Positions 17,066 to 25,672 of a stretch of DNA of 64,000 bases are shown here, one piece after another. Position 1 is the first letter of the stretch. The number at the start of each line of letters is the position of its first letter. This stretch comes from PCPOR2b sp965220385 (GTDB lineage Bacteria > Poribacteria > WGA-4E > PCPOR2b), in NCBI GenBank assembly GCA_965220385.1, contig OZ244825.1:1240001-1304000 (forward strand), in the 5' to 3' direction. A model generated the notes under the pieces. It did not search any database and was not told the DNA's origin. It saw only the letters and a program-made list of their open reading frames with translations. The translations under genes and the position numbers were made by a program.

Positions 17066-17857
17066 TTACCATTTCATATTCAGTGCAAATCGTGGACGAT
17101 TACTCACATTCTTGCTGCCTGAATGGATACAGAGATGATGCAGAAATAGTATGTCGCCGCGATGAAGGGATATACCGACAGGATCACCGAGATTCAGATC
17201 AGGCAGGTCGGCGTTCAGGTTGGTTCGGTATTCGTAACGGTCTGGATTTGTTCGCGCAACCCGCTCCAATTTGTGATGTGATCCGGGCCAGACATAGGTG
17301 CTGCCGCCATGCGGTGCGATATCGTTCAGATAAATTAATGCGCCGACCCGAAAGACGGGCGGGAACGTCTTGTGATAGTGTTCTTCAAGAGAGTGGTCCA
17401 GGTGTCCACCCGTCGTGATCGTTGGAGATTCCCACTCATCGGAGGTCGGGTAGATATTGATGGCGTAGGCGCAGTCCCATCTGAAAAACTTGGAAACATC
17501 TTCCTTTGCTTCCTGTGCTGCAAGAAAATCAGGCGCACAATATGTCTTCGGATGCCGATGCAACTTACTAAATGTAGCAGGATCGTCTTCCGTCAACTGT
17601 GCCGCTGCCACAAGGCATCCCGGAGTGAAGCAATTGACTAAGGCCGCGCTGTTGTATAAGCATATCCCTCCTTGGACCTTCTCCCAGGAGGAGGGCGGAT
17701 CCTCCGGATCAATTCCCACGCAACGCCACATAGCAGTCTCCGCTTTTGCAGCAGTGCCTTCGGGGATCAAGCCCGAAACAAGTAGGTAGCCGTCACGATG
17801 ATATTGCTCAATTTGTGCCTCTGAAATGGGGGAGCTATTTGAAACTCGACTGGTCAT
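17066..17857 (-). CDS. Phytanoyl-CoA dioxygenase (PhyH) family oxygenase
   Basis: An iron(II)/2-oxoglutarate oxygenase of the double-stranded beta-helix fold. The N-terminal EQYHRDGYLLVSGLI is the PhyH hallmark. HLDH supplies the His-x-Asp pair. The distal His lies in LFLHHLCIHSGSKN, followed by the 2-oxoglutarate-binding Arg in NRPRFALN. MTSRVSNSS at 17857 is chosen because GGAGG lies directly upstream. The frame extends to 17908 without such support. PhyH enzymes act on fatty acyl-CoAs, alkaloids, ectoine and many natural products, so the substrate is open. It is transcribed convergently with sat and shares no operon. Confidence 0.88.
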   Translation of the reverse strand: MTSRVSNSSPISEAQIEQYHRDGYLLVSGLIPEGTAAKAETAMWRCVGIDPEDPPSSWEKVQGGICLYNSAALVNCFTPGCLVAAAQLTEDDPATFSKLHRHPKTYCAPDFLAAQEAKEDVSKFFRWDCAYAINIYPTSDEWESPTITTGGHLDHSLEEHYHKTFPPVFRVGALIYLNDIAPHGGSTYVWPGSHHKLERVARTNPDRYEYRTNLNADLPDLNLGDPVGISLHRGDILFLHHLCIHSGSKNVSNRPRFALNMKW

Positions 17858-17964
17858 GTCAATTCCTCCATAGAGCCTTCGATTATGGCGGTCGATTGTT
17901 TCTGGCAAGATAACACATTATTGGAAGTTAAGCAATACAAATTAACGGATACTGATTAAAATTG

Positions 17965-18714
17965 ATGAAGTCGTATCTTCTTATTTTTCTGAGTATTGCT
18001 TGTATATCTGTTGGCTGTTCAGGCGAGGAACTGATCATCTTTGGTGCGATGAGCTTGACAGACGCACTCACAGAGGTCAGCCAGCGATTCGGGGCTGTGC
18101 GGAATATCAAGGTATATTGTAATTTTGCCGGGTCCTCAACACTACAGCGCCAGATCGAGAAGGGAGCACCAGCGGATGTGTTTATCTCTGCCAGTCCCAA
18201 GCAGATGGATGCGTTACAAGAGAAGGGACTGATTCATGAGGACTCGCGCCAAGCGGTCTTAAACAACCGATTGGTGTTGATCGCGCCCATCAATAGTCCG
18301 CTTATCATGACTAACGTGGGAATGCCTGCCCAAAACACAATCCAACGGGTTGCCATTGGTGAACCGAATTCAGTCCCCGCTGGTATTTATGGGAGAGAGG
18401 CCTTGACCCACTTGGGAGTCTGGAGCGCTATACAGCCAAAATTGATTCCCAGCAGCGATGTTCGATCCACTCTGGCGTACGTAGAAGCCGGTGAGGTCGA
18501 TGTTGGGATTGTCTATCAAACGGACGCAGCGATCAATAAGAAGGTCAAAATTATCTATCAGTTTCCTGGTTCGAGCCATTCTCCAATTGTGTATCCTGCG
18601 GCACTGGTCCGAAACACCGGGCATAAAGTTCTCGCCCAAGCATTTCTCGACTATCTACAAACCTCCGAAGTAACGACAATCTTTGAAAAACACGGTTTCT
18701 CTGTGGTGAAATAA
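17965..18714 (+). CDS. modA: Molybdate ABC transporter substrate-binding protein
   Basis: The solute-binding component for molybdate or tungstate. The N-terminus MKSYLLIFLSIACISVGC ends in a lipobox (SVGC), so it is a lipoprotein rather than a free periplasmic protein. The typical ModA blocks IIFGAMSLTDALTEV, NFAGSSTLQRQIEKGAPAD and VFISASPKQMDAL follow, with EAGEVDVGIVYQTDA near residue 175. ATG at 17965 follows an in-frame TTG and gives the cleaner signal peptide. Its TAA overlaps the ATG of modB by one base. Confidence 0.93.
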   Translation: MKSYLLIFLSIACISVGCSGEELIIFGAMSLTDALTEVSQRFGAVRNIKVYCNFAGSSTLQRQIEKGAPADVFISASPKQMDALQEKGLIHEDSRQAVLNNRLVLIAPINSPLIMTNVGMPAQNTIQRVAIGEPNSVPAGIYGREALTHLGVWSAIQPKLIPSSDVRSTLAYVEAGEVDVGIVYQTDAAINKKVKIIYQFPGSSHSPIVYPAALVRNTGHKVLAQAFLDYLQTSEVTTIFEKHGFSVVK

Positions 18715-19379
18715 TGCTAACAGCAGCAGAAGTCAGTGCGCTGGTTTTATCTATCAAAGCTGCCTCGTTGAGCCTGCTTTGCATCCTTCCCCCGGGCCTC
18801 CTCATCGGTTGGATCCTCGCCAAGTTCTCATTTCCCGGTAAGTCGCTTCTCAATACCGTCGTCATGCTGCCGATGGTTTTGCCACCCGTCGTAAGCGGTT
18901 TTTTTCTGCTGATCCTCCTCAGCAAGCGTGGACTGATCGGTGGGTTGCTGAATCGGCTATTCGGACTTGAAATTGTCTTTTCCTGGATCGCAGTGGTCCT
19001 TGCAATCTCCGTGCTTTCGTTTCCGCTATTGGTGCGAGGCATCGTTACGGCAATAGAGACGGTGGACCCACAACTGGAGAATGCCGCAAGGACGCTCGGC
19101 GCCTCACCGCTGAAAGTGTTTTTCACCGTCACACTGCCCCTCTCGTATCGCGGAATTATCGGGGGAGCGATTATGGGATTTTCTCGGAGTCTCGGCGAAT
19201 TTGGTGCGACTATGATGGTGGCGGGGAACATCCCCGGTAAGACGCAGACCCTACCGTTGGCAATCTATAACTTCGTTCAGGTCGGTCAAGACCTGAGCGC
19301 ATACCGTCTGGTGTTTCTATCCACCTTGATCGCCTTTGCTACGTTATGGATTGCGGAACGGATGTATATAAAGAGATGA
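18714..19379 (+). CDS. modB: Molybdate ABC transporter permease
   Basis: The 221-residue inner-membrane permease of the molybdate importer. It has about five to six hydrophobic helices and the EAA loop, which contacts the ATPase, in ENAARTLGASPLKVFFTVTLP near residue 122. The C-terminal AGNIPGKTQTLPLAIYNFVQ block is characteristic of ModB. It starts by one-base overlap with modA, showing translational coupling. The third gene of the transporter is separated from it by a 185-bp repeat-bearing spacer. Confidence 0.94.
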   Translation: MLTAAEVSALVLSIKAASLSLLCILPPGLLIGWILAKFSFPGKSLLNTVVMLPMVLPPVVSGFFLLILLSKRGLIGGLLNRLFGLEIVFSWIAVVLAISVLSFPLLVRGIVTAIETVDPQLENAARTLGASPLKVFFTVTLPLSYRGIIGGAIMGFSRSLGEFGATMMVAGNIPGKTQTLPLAIYNFVQVGQDLSAYRLVFLSTLIAFATLWIAERMYIKR

Positions 19380-19426
19380 GGCAAGGAGGGGCAGCAGCAA
19401 GTTGAGCGCAGCGAAATCCCGCCTGT

Positions 19427-19514
19427 CCCGATTTATCGGGGATCTATCGGGGGGTTGCCCCTACAAAAATCAACCCGATGTAGGGGCAGGTTTCTTAATC
19501 CCGATTCATCGGGG
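19427..19514. repeat. Composite palindromic repeat between modB and modC
   Basis: In order: CCCGATTTATCGGG (19427-19440), the inverted pair TTGCCCCTAC (19455-19464) and GTAGGGGCAGG (19480-19490), and CCCGATTCATCGGGG (19500-19514). The first is identical to 38800-38813, and the inverted pair recurs at 10614-10649. A GAGCGCAGCGAAATCCCG tract just upstream resembles another widespread short intergenic repeat. The block fills most of the spacer within a transporter operon and looks like an inserted non-coding element. Confidence 0.7.
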
Positions 19515-19564
19515 TCTTGTGCCTGCCCAAAACGCAAATTGTTACCTGTTAGGCATTACATCCC

Positions 19565-20644
19565 ATGCTAAAACTCAGTTTTCGCAAACGCCTCGGCAAT
19601 TTTCAACTTGAGATCGACCATACCGTCACAGAGAAAGTGACAGCGTTTTTAGGTCCTTCGGGAAGCGGCAAGAGCACACTGCTCAACTGTATCAGCGGCA
19701 TCCTAAACCCCGACGAGGGAGAACTCCTGTTTTCCGGTCAGACGTTATATTCCTCCTTCCAGAAGAAGCGTGTGCCGCCCGAAAAACGTGATTTCGGATA
19801 TGTCTTTCAAGAAGGATATCTTTTTCCGCATCTGACAGTTCAACAGAACATCTCCTACGGTCGTCCCCACCGCCCGAATGACAATCCCCAGATCGACGTA
19901 GGCACAATCATTGCTATCCTTGAAATTGGCGAACTGCTTGACCGCTATCCAAACCAGCTTTCCGGCGGTCAACGCCAGCGTGTCGCGGTTGCGCGCGCTC
20001 TGGGGATGTCGCCGCGTCTCCTGTTAATGGATGAGCCACTCACATCTCTGGATACCGGGTTGAAAAACCGCATCCTGCCCTACCTATATCACATCAAGGA
20101 AGCGTTTGACATCCCCCTGCTCTACGTCACCCACTCCATCTCGGAGGTGATGGCACTTGCGGACGAAGCCTTTTTGCTCTCCGAAGGTCGGATCACAGCG
20201 CGTGGAGAACCTCACCAACTCCTAACTTCCCCGTCGGCGTTACCCGTGGCACAGATGACGGGTGTGGAGAATATTCTCTCTTTGCCCGTGGTTGTTGCAT
20301 CCGAAGAGCGCGGCGTGACGGAATTGGCACTGGGAGAGCAGAGACTAATGGTTTCATACACGCAGACGGAGCCTGGCTCAACGATGCCAATCGCCATCAG
20401 AGCACGGGATATCATCGTTGCACTGGATCAAGATCTGCGGATGAGTGCGCGGAATATTTTGCGTGGAACAATTCGGCAAATCGCTGTCCAAGCGGGGCGG
20501 GTGATGCTATCAGTCGATATCGAGGGACATCTGTTGTCTGTCGAGGTTACAAGCGATGCCCGCGAGCAGCTTGAACTGGCGGAGGGGACGGTGTGTTACT
20601 TTATTATTAAGGCGAGTGCAATTAATCTGCTTTGGGAGGCCTGA
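19565..20644 (+). CDS. modC: Molybdate ABC transporter ATP-binding protein
   Basis: The 359-residue ATPase of the molybdate importer. Walker A is LGPSGSGKSTLL near residue 30, the ABC signature LSGGQRQRVAVARAL near 133, and Walker B LLLMDEPL, followed by the switch His in VTHS. The C-terminal third (after about residue 290) contains one TOBE-type oxyanion-binding domain, AIRARDIIVALDQ through LLSVEVTSDARE, as in ModC. modA and modB lie upstream. The 185-bp repeat spacer may reduce or uncouple its expression relative to modAB. Confidence 0.93.
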   Translation: MLKLSFRKRLGNFQLEIDHTVTEKVTAFLGPSGSGKSTLLNCISGILNPDEGELLFSGQTLYSSFQKKRVPPEKRDFGYVFQEGYLFPHLTVQQNISYGRPHRPNDNPQIDVGTIIAILEIGELLDRYPNQLSGGQRQRVAVARALGMSPRLLLMDEPLTSLDTGLKNRILPYLYHIKEAFDIPLLYVTHSISEVMALADEAFLLSEGRITARGEPHQLLTSPSALPVAQMTGVENILSLPVVVASEERGVTELALGEQRLMVSYTQTEPGSTMPIAIRARDIIVALDQDLRMSARNILRGTIRQIAVQAGRVMLSVDIEGHLLSVEVTSDAREQLELAEGTVCYFIIKASAINLLWEA

Positions 20645-20758
20645 AAGAGGTAAAAATCCGTATCGGATGGTTTGCAGCTTTGTTGTGTAGACCTGCTGAT
20701 ATTGTTGTGTCAAAAAGTTTTCTATCAAATTAGAAGATATTGCCATTAGGAGATTGTC

Positions 20759-21466
20759 ATGGCATTGATAGCCTGTCCCGAATGTAGTCAACGAATAAGT
20801 GAGTCTGCCGAGAATTGCCCGAATTGCCAGTATATACTAACACGCGGCGATGTTATTCGGATTAAGAAGATTAAGAAAAAGCAATCGTACCAGCAGATAA
20901 TCGGTTTTCTAATCCTCTGTGTTGCTTTTGTTGTAATAGTGATTCTGGCCAGCAAGCGTGAATGGGATGCAACGACAATAGCCCCCCTGCCGGAGCAGAT
21001 AAAGGGGGCAACAGCTACCCTCCCATACGGCTATCAGCCTAGCCTTCCCCAGACTGCCGAAACCCAACAAATGAACGCAGCATGGCGTGGCCCTTCGTGG
21101 TTCGGTACATGGTTGCTTGAATCCATTGATGGGAAACCACCTGAACAACACTTGGCCAAAAGTCTGAAATCTGACATCTTTCTCTCGTTGAATTATACCT
21201 TTTATAAGGATGGAAATTTTGACTCAAAATTGCTCCAAGATACGGGCAACGGAGTCCTTACAACTACAACCTTTGGGGTCTACAGTATATTTGGTGATGG
21301 ATATTCGATGAGCACCAACGGGGCGTTCAGTTCTATAGGTGAGACTAGGCACCATCTATGGGATGGGCTCATCTATCACACTGGGAAATGGTCAAGAGTT
21401 GGAAATACGCTAATCCTGATCCCTGAAGCTGCCCCCACTAAGGTGTTCAAATTGGTACATCCCTAA
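20759..21466 (+). CDS. Zinc-ribbon membrane protein, hypothetical
   Basis: 235 residues. A zinc ribbon at the N-terminus has two C-x2-C knuckles (IACPECSQ and NCPNCQY). A basic linker KKIKKKQSYQ follows, then one membrane helix GFLILCVAFVVIVILA at about residues 50-65. The remaining 170 residues are presumably outside the membrane and show repeated aromatic-glycine strands such as WRGPSWFGTWLLESIDGKP and HTGKWSRVGNTLILIPE. This C-terminal part looks like a small beta-domain that I cannot name. Zinc-ribbon plus single-helix proteins often sense or scaffold at the membrane, but no function is assigned. Confidence 0.8.
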   Translation: MALIACPECSQRISESAENCPNCQYILTRGDVIRIKKIKKKQSYQQIIGFLILCVAFVVIVILASKREWDATTIAPLPEQIKGATATLPYGYQPSLPQTAETQQMNAAWRGPSWFGTWLLESIDGKPPEQHLAKSLKSDIFLSLNYTFYKDGNFDSKLLQDTGNGVLTTTTFGVYSIFGDGYSMSTNGAFSSIGETRHHLWDGLIYHTGKWSRVGNTLILIPEAAPTKVFKLVHP

Positions 21467-21526
21467 GTTATAAAATGGGTGTGTTAGGGATATTTGAAAG
21501 TAAGCTAGTGACTTGGGCGCAACTTA

Positions 21527-22882
21527 TCACTTCACTGCCTTCCGCGCTTCCTTAAACTTCTCTTTCGCGAACGCTCGCCATTCCTTCAGTTTCTTGTTAC
21601 GGAAGTCCGGCGCTTGCCAGCTCCCCTGAGAGAGCTCTAGTGCTTCCGCTTCCGTTATTGGGACCTGTCCCAAAATCTGAATCGCGGCTGCCCGTTTCTC
21701 AGGATCTTTACTCTTATTGATGGCTTTCCATGCACTGACCAGATCTTTGTGCGGTTCAATGACAAGCGCACCGATGAGATCCCCCACGATGTCCCACCGT
21801 ACTCCACCTTTTACCGCGTCGTAGTCTATAGGGCTCAGGTCCAACTCAAACGGATTGGCAGCAACACTACGATCCCCAAGTTCATCGTAAAGTGCTGGGA
21901 TAACACTGCTGCGATTCAACCCACCTTCCCACTTCGGACCTTCCGGATCCGTGTCGCGTAACACCCACAACTTTTGCGCTTGGTCCGACAGAACAAAATC
22001 AAGGAATTTCTGTGCAACCGTCATGTTTGGTGCACCTTTGAGAATAGCGATCGAGTCAGGACTGACGACAGCAGCATCAGCCGGCACAACGTATTGAATT
22101 TTATCTGCACCGATGACCGCAATCTGACCGTAGGCATAGAAATCAATTGCCATGCCGTAGATGACCTGTCCTGCCGCAACATCTCTGGGAATCGCATTTG
22201 ACCCGGCGGAAAATGCTCTGACGTTCGCACCGAGTTGTGTAATTAGCTCGAACCCTTTTTCCCAACCATAGCCTTGTAGGATGAGTTCGTACATCATGTG
22301 TGCGCTGCCACTTTCGCGTGGGTCTGCTGCCCCAACCCGGTTGATGAGTTCCGGGTGTGTCAGATCGTTCCACGTCCGGACCTCGGGCAGATTAAAGAGC
22401 GCGCGTAATTCCTCGTTATACATAATTCCAAAACTTGACAATGCTGCGCCGTACCAACGGTACTCTGGATCGTAAACCGGAATTCCAAAAATCTCTTTCG
22501 GGATTCGTGCCAGTTGGGTTGCCTGAAGTTTGTAGGGAGCCAGCAACCCCTTATTAGCCAGTTTGAGGTAATTGTCTGTCCCGCCCCCGAAAAAAAGGTC
22601 TATCCCAATGCCTTCGGGCAGCCGCTTGAATTCTGATTCAATGAACCGGAAGTCAGAAGAGGATCCACCCTGGTCTAACCAATCTACAGTGACTTCGCGG
22701 CCCGTCTGCTTAGTGTACCAAGCCTTAAACGCGGTATCGAACTCTGTCTCAATTCCTTCCCAATGTGGCGATATAATGACAAGTTTATCCTGAGCGGAAG
22801 CGGTCCGCCCCCAGATGAGGGCGATAACGCTGCAGACGGTGATAAGGGTTGCAAAAGTTAATCTATTCTTTGGTTTCAGCAT
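21527..22882 (-). CDS. ABC transporter substrate-binding protein (iron(III)-like family 1)
   Basis: 451 residues with a cleavable signal peptide (LITVCSVIALIWGRTASAQ). The mature part begins DKLVIISPHWEGIETEFDTAF, the usual start of type-1/FbpA-like solute-binding proteins. GTDNYLKLANKGLL, the hinge-region WYGAALSSFGIMYN, and GSNAIPRDVAAGQVIYG also fit. The long C-terminal part (after about 360) includes a helical extension ending AKEKFKEARKAVK, longer than FbpA. No permease or ATPase is nearby, so the ligand and partners are unknown. It follows the small membrane frame at 22979 and the cytochrome gene on the same strand, which may hint at iron for haem proteins. Confidence 0.85.
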   Translation of the reverse strand: MLKPKNRLTFATLITVCSVIALIWGRTASAQDKLVIISPHWEGIETEFDTAFKAWYTKQTGREVTVDWLDQGGSSSDFRFIESEFKRLPEGIGIDLFFGGGTDNYLKLANKGLLAPYKLQATQLARIPKEIFGIPVYDPEYRWYGAALSSFGIMYNEELRALFNLPEVRTWNDLTHPELINRVGAADPRESGSAHMMYELILQGYGWEKGFELITQLGANVRAFSAGSNAIPRDVAAGQVIYGMAIDFYAYGQIAVIGADKIQYVVPADAAVVSPDSIAILKGAPNMTVAQKFLDFVLSDQAQKLWVLRDTDPEGPKWEGGLNRSSVIPALYDELGDRSVAANPFELDLSPIDYDAVKGGVRWDIVGDLIGALVIEPHKDLVSAWKAINKSKDPEKRAAAIQILGQVPITEAEALELSQGSWQAPDFRNKKLKEWRAFAKEKFKEARKAVK

Positions 22883-22978
22883 ATTAAAATATCCTTACTG
22901 TTGAAATTGTGATTCAAGTGGGGGTAGCAAATGGTCTGGATCTGAATTCACCTTCATCTGGTGAATCCTCCGTAACAG

Positions 22979-23137
22979 TTAGATGGGGAGCCAGCGGACG
23001 ATTGCTGACATCTTCCACATCATTATCAAAATTATTGCTAATAAAATAACATACCATATAACGCGCTTCCATGTTGCTTTGAATCCCGATCTTATCGGGG
23101 AACCGCTTCGTCGAACGGGACGATCTGAAAGTTTCAT
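22979..23137 (-). CDS. Putative 52-residue single-helix membrane peptide
   Basis: An open frame of 53 codons from ATG (23137) to TAA. The N-terminal half is basic (MKLSDRPVRRSGSPIRSG), followed by the membrane segment VIWYVILLAIILIMMW at about residues 27-42 and a short end KMSAIVRWLPI. The positive-inside rule puts the N-terminus in the cytoplasm. AGGAGGT lies 11 nt before the ATG. It sits between the cytochrome gene (61 bp upstream) and the binding-protein gene (about 100 bp downstream), all on one strand. Codons 13-18 overlap a CCCGAT-ATCGGG palindrome that occurs elsewhere as an intergenic repeat, so either the repeat has been domesticated or the frame is fortuitous. Confidence 0.5.
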   Translation of the reverse strand: MKLSDRPVRRSGSPIRSGFKATWKRVIWYVILLAIILIMMWKMSAIVRWLPI

Positions 23138-23198
23138 CTTGTCGGTGGACCTCCTGTGAATTGTTGATATAATGTTCTCACATGAAGCGAGGAAAAAC

Positions 23199-24233
23199 CT
23201 ATCGACTTTCCTCCGCCATCGTGACCCACTCAGTTTCCGGCGTTGTCGGTGTTAGGCGATAGCGCAACCTCACCTCAATCTTCTCCGTATCGCTAAGGCT
23301 GTACAAGTAGTCTCGCGTTTCACCCGGAAGGAGGCGACTGGTTTCAGGTTTGGTTGATGAGGCGGAAATCAGGACTTGCTCATTGCGATTCACTGCCCCA
23401 CTACTATCGGTGATTTTCACCTCAAGGATAATCGCTCGCAAGGCTTCACCCGGAAGGAGATGTCCCGCCTTATTAGTCAGACGAACAGTCGCTTTCCCCT
23501 CTGTACGCACGATTTTTAGGTTCACCGCGCTCTTGAGCTTGCTAACGCTACGACTGCCCGCCCATGTATGCCGCCGAACCGTGACTGTTTCGTAGCTATG
23601 GACGCTTAGTGTCCGTTTGACAGCGGGCATATGGCAGCTGGCACAGTTCAACCCTTTTTCCGCAGCGGGGCTGTTCCTGAAGCTATCAACCTGATTGTGT
23701 TCTGGCACACTCGGTTGACCGTGGCAGGTAGCGCACAGTTCAGTCGGTTCTGCGTGGGCTTCGGAAGTCACGTTAGCATGATACATCGGATTCGTGCTTG
23801 CGTGAGGTCCATGCATCGCGCCATGTGCGTCAATATGGCAGACAATACAAGAGACACCGTATTTCCGATCCGCCTCCCGCAACTTTGGCATTTGACCGAT
23901 GCCGGTAATTAGAATTGGCTCTGGGGCATGGCACGGATCACACGTTTTCTCCCGATCTGGAACCTGACTCGCAGCTTCTTGATAAATTGGATCCTCCCAC
24001 GCCTTCGCGTGCATCGATCGCTCCCACTCACGCCAGATTGCCGGGTGACATCTCTTGCACATTTTTTTCGTTGCAAAATCTCGGTAGATATCATCGTAAC
24101 TGAGATAGCTGGGCGTGAAGACGGATTCATCTTCCATTTCGTCCGCAGGCGTTACCTGCGTGTTGAGCATCACGGCTACAAGGAGGGGAATAATCAATAG
24201 CATTCCTACAACTAACTTTGATGTAATCTTCAT
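23199..24233 (-). CDS. Pentahaem cytochrome c
   Basis: An exported multihaem c-type cytochrome of 344 residues. A basic-hydrophobic signal or anchor is followed by five C-x2-CH haem sites, starting near residues 59 (CKRCH), 98 (CDPCH), 129 (CIVCH), 167 (CATCH) and 197 (CASCH). Many extra His residues between them can act as axial ligands. The last 120 residues lack haem sites and form a beta-domain with KAGHLLPGEALRAIILEVKI, like the GHxxPTG-type module found in cytochrome c554-like proteins. ATG at 24233 overlaps the hemG stop as ATGA, so the two genes are coupled. A longer frame to 24281 lies inside hemG. The redox partner is unknown. Confidence 0.88.
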   Translation of the reverse strand: MKITSKLVVGMLLIIPLLVAVMLNTQVTPADEMEDESVFTPSYLSYDDIYRDFATKKMCKRCHPAIWREWERSMHAKAWEDPIYQEAASQVPDREKTCDPCHAPEPILITGIGQMPKLREADRKYGVSCIVCHIDAHGAMHGPHASTNPMYHANVTSEAHAEPTELCATCHGQPSVPEHNQVDSFRNSPAAEKGLNCASCHMPAVKRTLSVHSYETVTVRRHTWAGSRSVSKLKSAVNLKIVRTEGKATVRLTNKAGHLLPGEALRAIILEVKITDSSGAVNRNEQVLISASSTKPETSRLLPGETRDYLYSLSDTEKIEVRLRYRLTPTTPETEWVTMAEESR

Positions 24234-25669
24234 CCGTGCTCCAAGAGTAGAGATGCTGCCTGCTCTCCACTGTTTATACAATCGGGGATACCAATGCCAC
24301 GGTAAGCATTTCCCGCGAGTGCGAATCCGGGAAGTTTTCTTGCCTGTGCCTCGATTTCGGTCACGAGATCCAGGTGCCCCAGATGGTATTGCGCCATTGC
24401 GTTCGGGTGTTTGGCTACAAGGGCAAACTGCGGATCTCCTTTGATCCCGATCAGTTCGTGCAGCTCTCTGAGAACTGATTCAACAATTTCAGATTCCGAT
24501 CGGTTGAAATATGCCTCACCCCTACTCCCCGCTCCACCCACATAAGCCCGTAGTAGTGCATCTTCGATGGGTGCCCGATCTGTAAATTTAACGCTGCTAA
24601 ATGTGCATCCAATAATCGAACGTTCCTCAACGGTCGGCACAACGAAACCCATTCCATTGAGAGGATGTTCAACATCAGTGCGCCGGAAAGCGAGATTCAC
24701 AATGGCAGATGAGGCATACGGAATGGAGGCTAGCGATTCAGACAGGACAGGACTAACCGTTTTGACCAGATCCGATGTTCGGTGCGCGGGGAGGGCAAGG
24801 CAGACCAGATCACTCTCCATCTGTTCCCCACTCGCCAGGTGCACGTGCCACTTCTCTTCTTCGCTATGGTGATTCAGGGAAGTGACTGGCGTTCCAAGTT
24901 GGATGCAACCGTCGGGCAAACGCGCGGCGAGGGTGTCGGTCAACGTCTGCATCCCATCCTTGAAAGAGAGGAACAGACTGTACCGGGCACCACTTGTGCC
25001 GCTCGCCCCACCTTGGGATTCTTTCTTCCGTGCAACCAACGCTTTGATGATGCTGCGGTGCTTCTTTTCCATCTCAAGGAATTGAGGCATCGTCGCTTTC
25101 AGGCTTAAGTCTTTGCCATCCGCGGTATAAATGCCACCTATCATCGGCTGCGCTATCCGTGTGAACGCTTCCTTTCCCAGCCGCCGTGTGATGAACCCCT
25201 CTAACGATTCGTCTTCATCCCCGCGACGCCGTGGTATCACCCAATCTAAGCCCATCCGAAGTTTCCCCGGCCAACTAAAAATTGGAGTCCGCACAAAGGG
25301 CCAAAATGAAGCCGGTGCCATCAGGTAGAAGCCGTCTGGAACAGGATGTAGCCTTCCCTTTCGTAGAACGAAGCTCCGTCGCTCTTCCTGATTTGTGCCT
25401 TGGAACTGATCCGCGATTCCCAACTCTTCGCACAATGCTTTCGCCCACGGCTTGGTAGAGATAAAAACATCGGGTCCGTGTTCGATGACATATCCGTCCT
25501 GTTTCGACGTATGGATCGCGCCCCCAACGCGATTCTCTGCTTCCAGCAGTTTCACGTCAAGCGGCATGCCGTGCTTGGCTGATTCAGTTGCCAAGCGGTA
25601 GCATGTCGTCAGCCCGGCGATTCCTCCACCGATGACAATAGCCTGTTTTCGGTTTGAACTGTCTGACAT
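24230..25669 (-). CDS. hemG: Oxygen-dependent protoporphyrinogen/coproporphyrinogen oxidase (HemY type)
   Basis: 479 residues of the FAD-dependent haem-synthesis oxidase, the HemY-like family often named hemG in automatic annotation. The FAD fold is AIVIGGGIAGLTTCYRLA. ENRVGGAIHTSKQDGYVIEHGPDVF is the substrate/FAD signature of this family. The C-terminal GFALAGNAYRGIGIPDCINSGEQAA closes the FAD site. Whether it oxidises protoporphyrinogen IX or coproporphyrinogen III cannot be told from motifs. It overlaps by four bases with the pentahaem cytochrome gene and starts 3 bp after the stop of the glutamyltransferase gene. This fits joint expression of haem synthesis and a haem-rich protein. Confidence 0.92.
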   Translation of the reverse strand: MSDSSNRKQAIVIGGGIAGLTTCYRLATESAKHGMPLDVKLLEAENRVGGAIHTSKQDGYVIEHGPDVFISTKPWAKALCEELGIADQFQGTNQEERRSFVLRKGRLHPVPDGFYLMAPASFWPFVRTPIFSWPGKLRMGLDWVIPRRRGDEDESLEGFITRRLGKEAFTRIAQPMIGGIYTADGKDLSLKATMPQFLEMEKKHRSIIKALVARKKESQGGASGTSGARYSLFLSFKDGMQTLTDTLAARLPDGCIQLGTPVTSLNHHSEEEKWHVHLASGEQMESDLVCLALPAHRTSDLVKTVSPVLSESLASIPYASSAIVNLAFRRTDVEHPLNGMGFVVPTVEERSIIGCTFSSVKFTDRAPIEDALLRAYVGGAGSRGEAYFNRSESEIVESVLRELHELIGIKGDPQFALVAKHPNAMAQYHLGHLDLVTEIEAQARKLPGFALAGNAYRGIGIPDCINSGEQAASLLLEHG

Positions 25670-25672
25670 CCC

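Noticed and set aside
18551..19231. 226-codon open frame on the minus strand
   Set aside because: Antisense to modA-modB, whose identity is certain; there is no ribosome site and the composition is low-complexity Ser/Arg/Pro.
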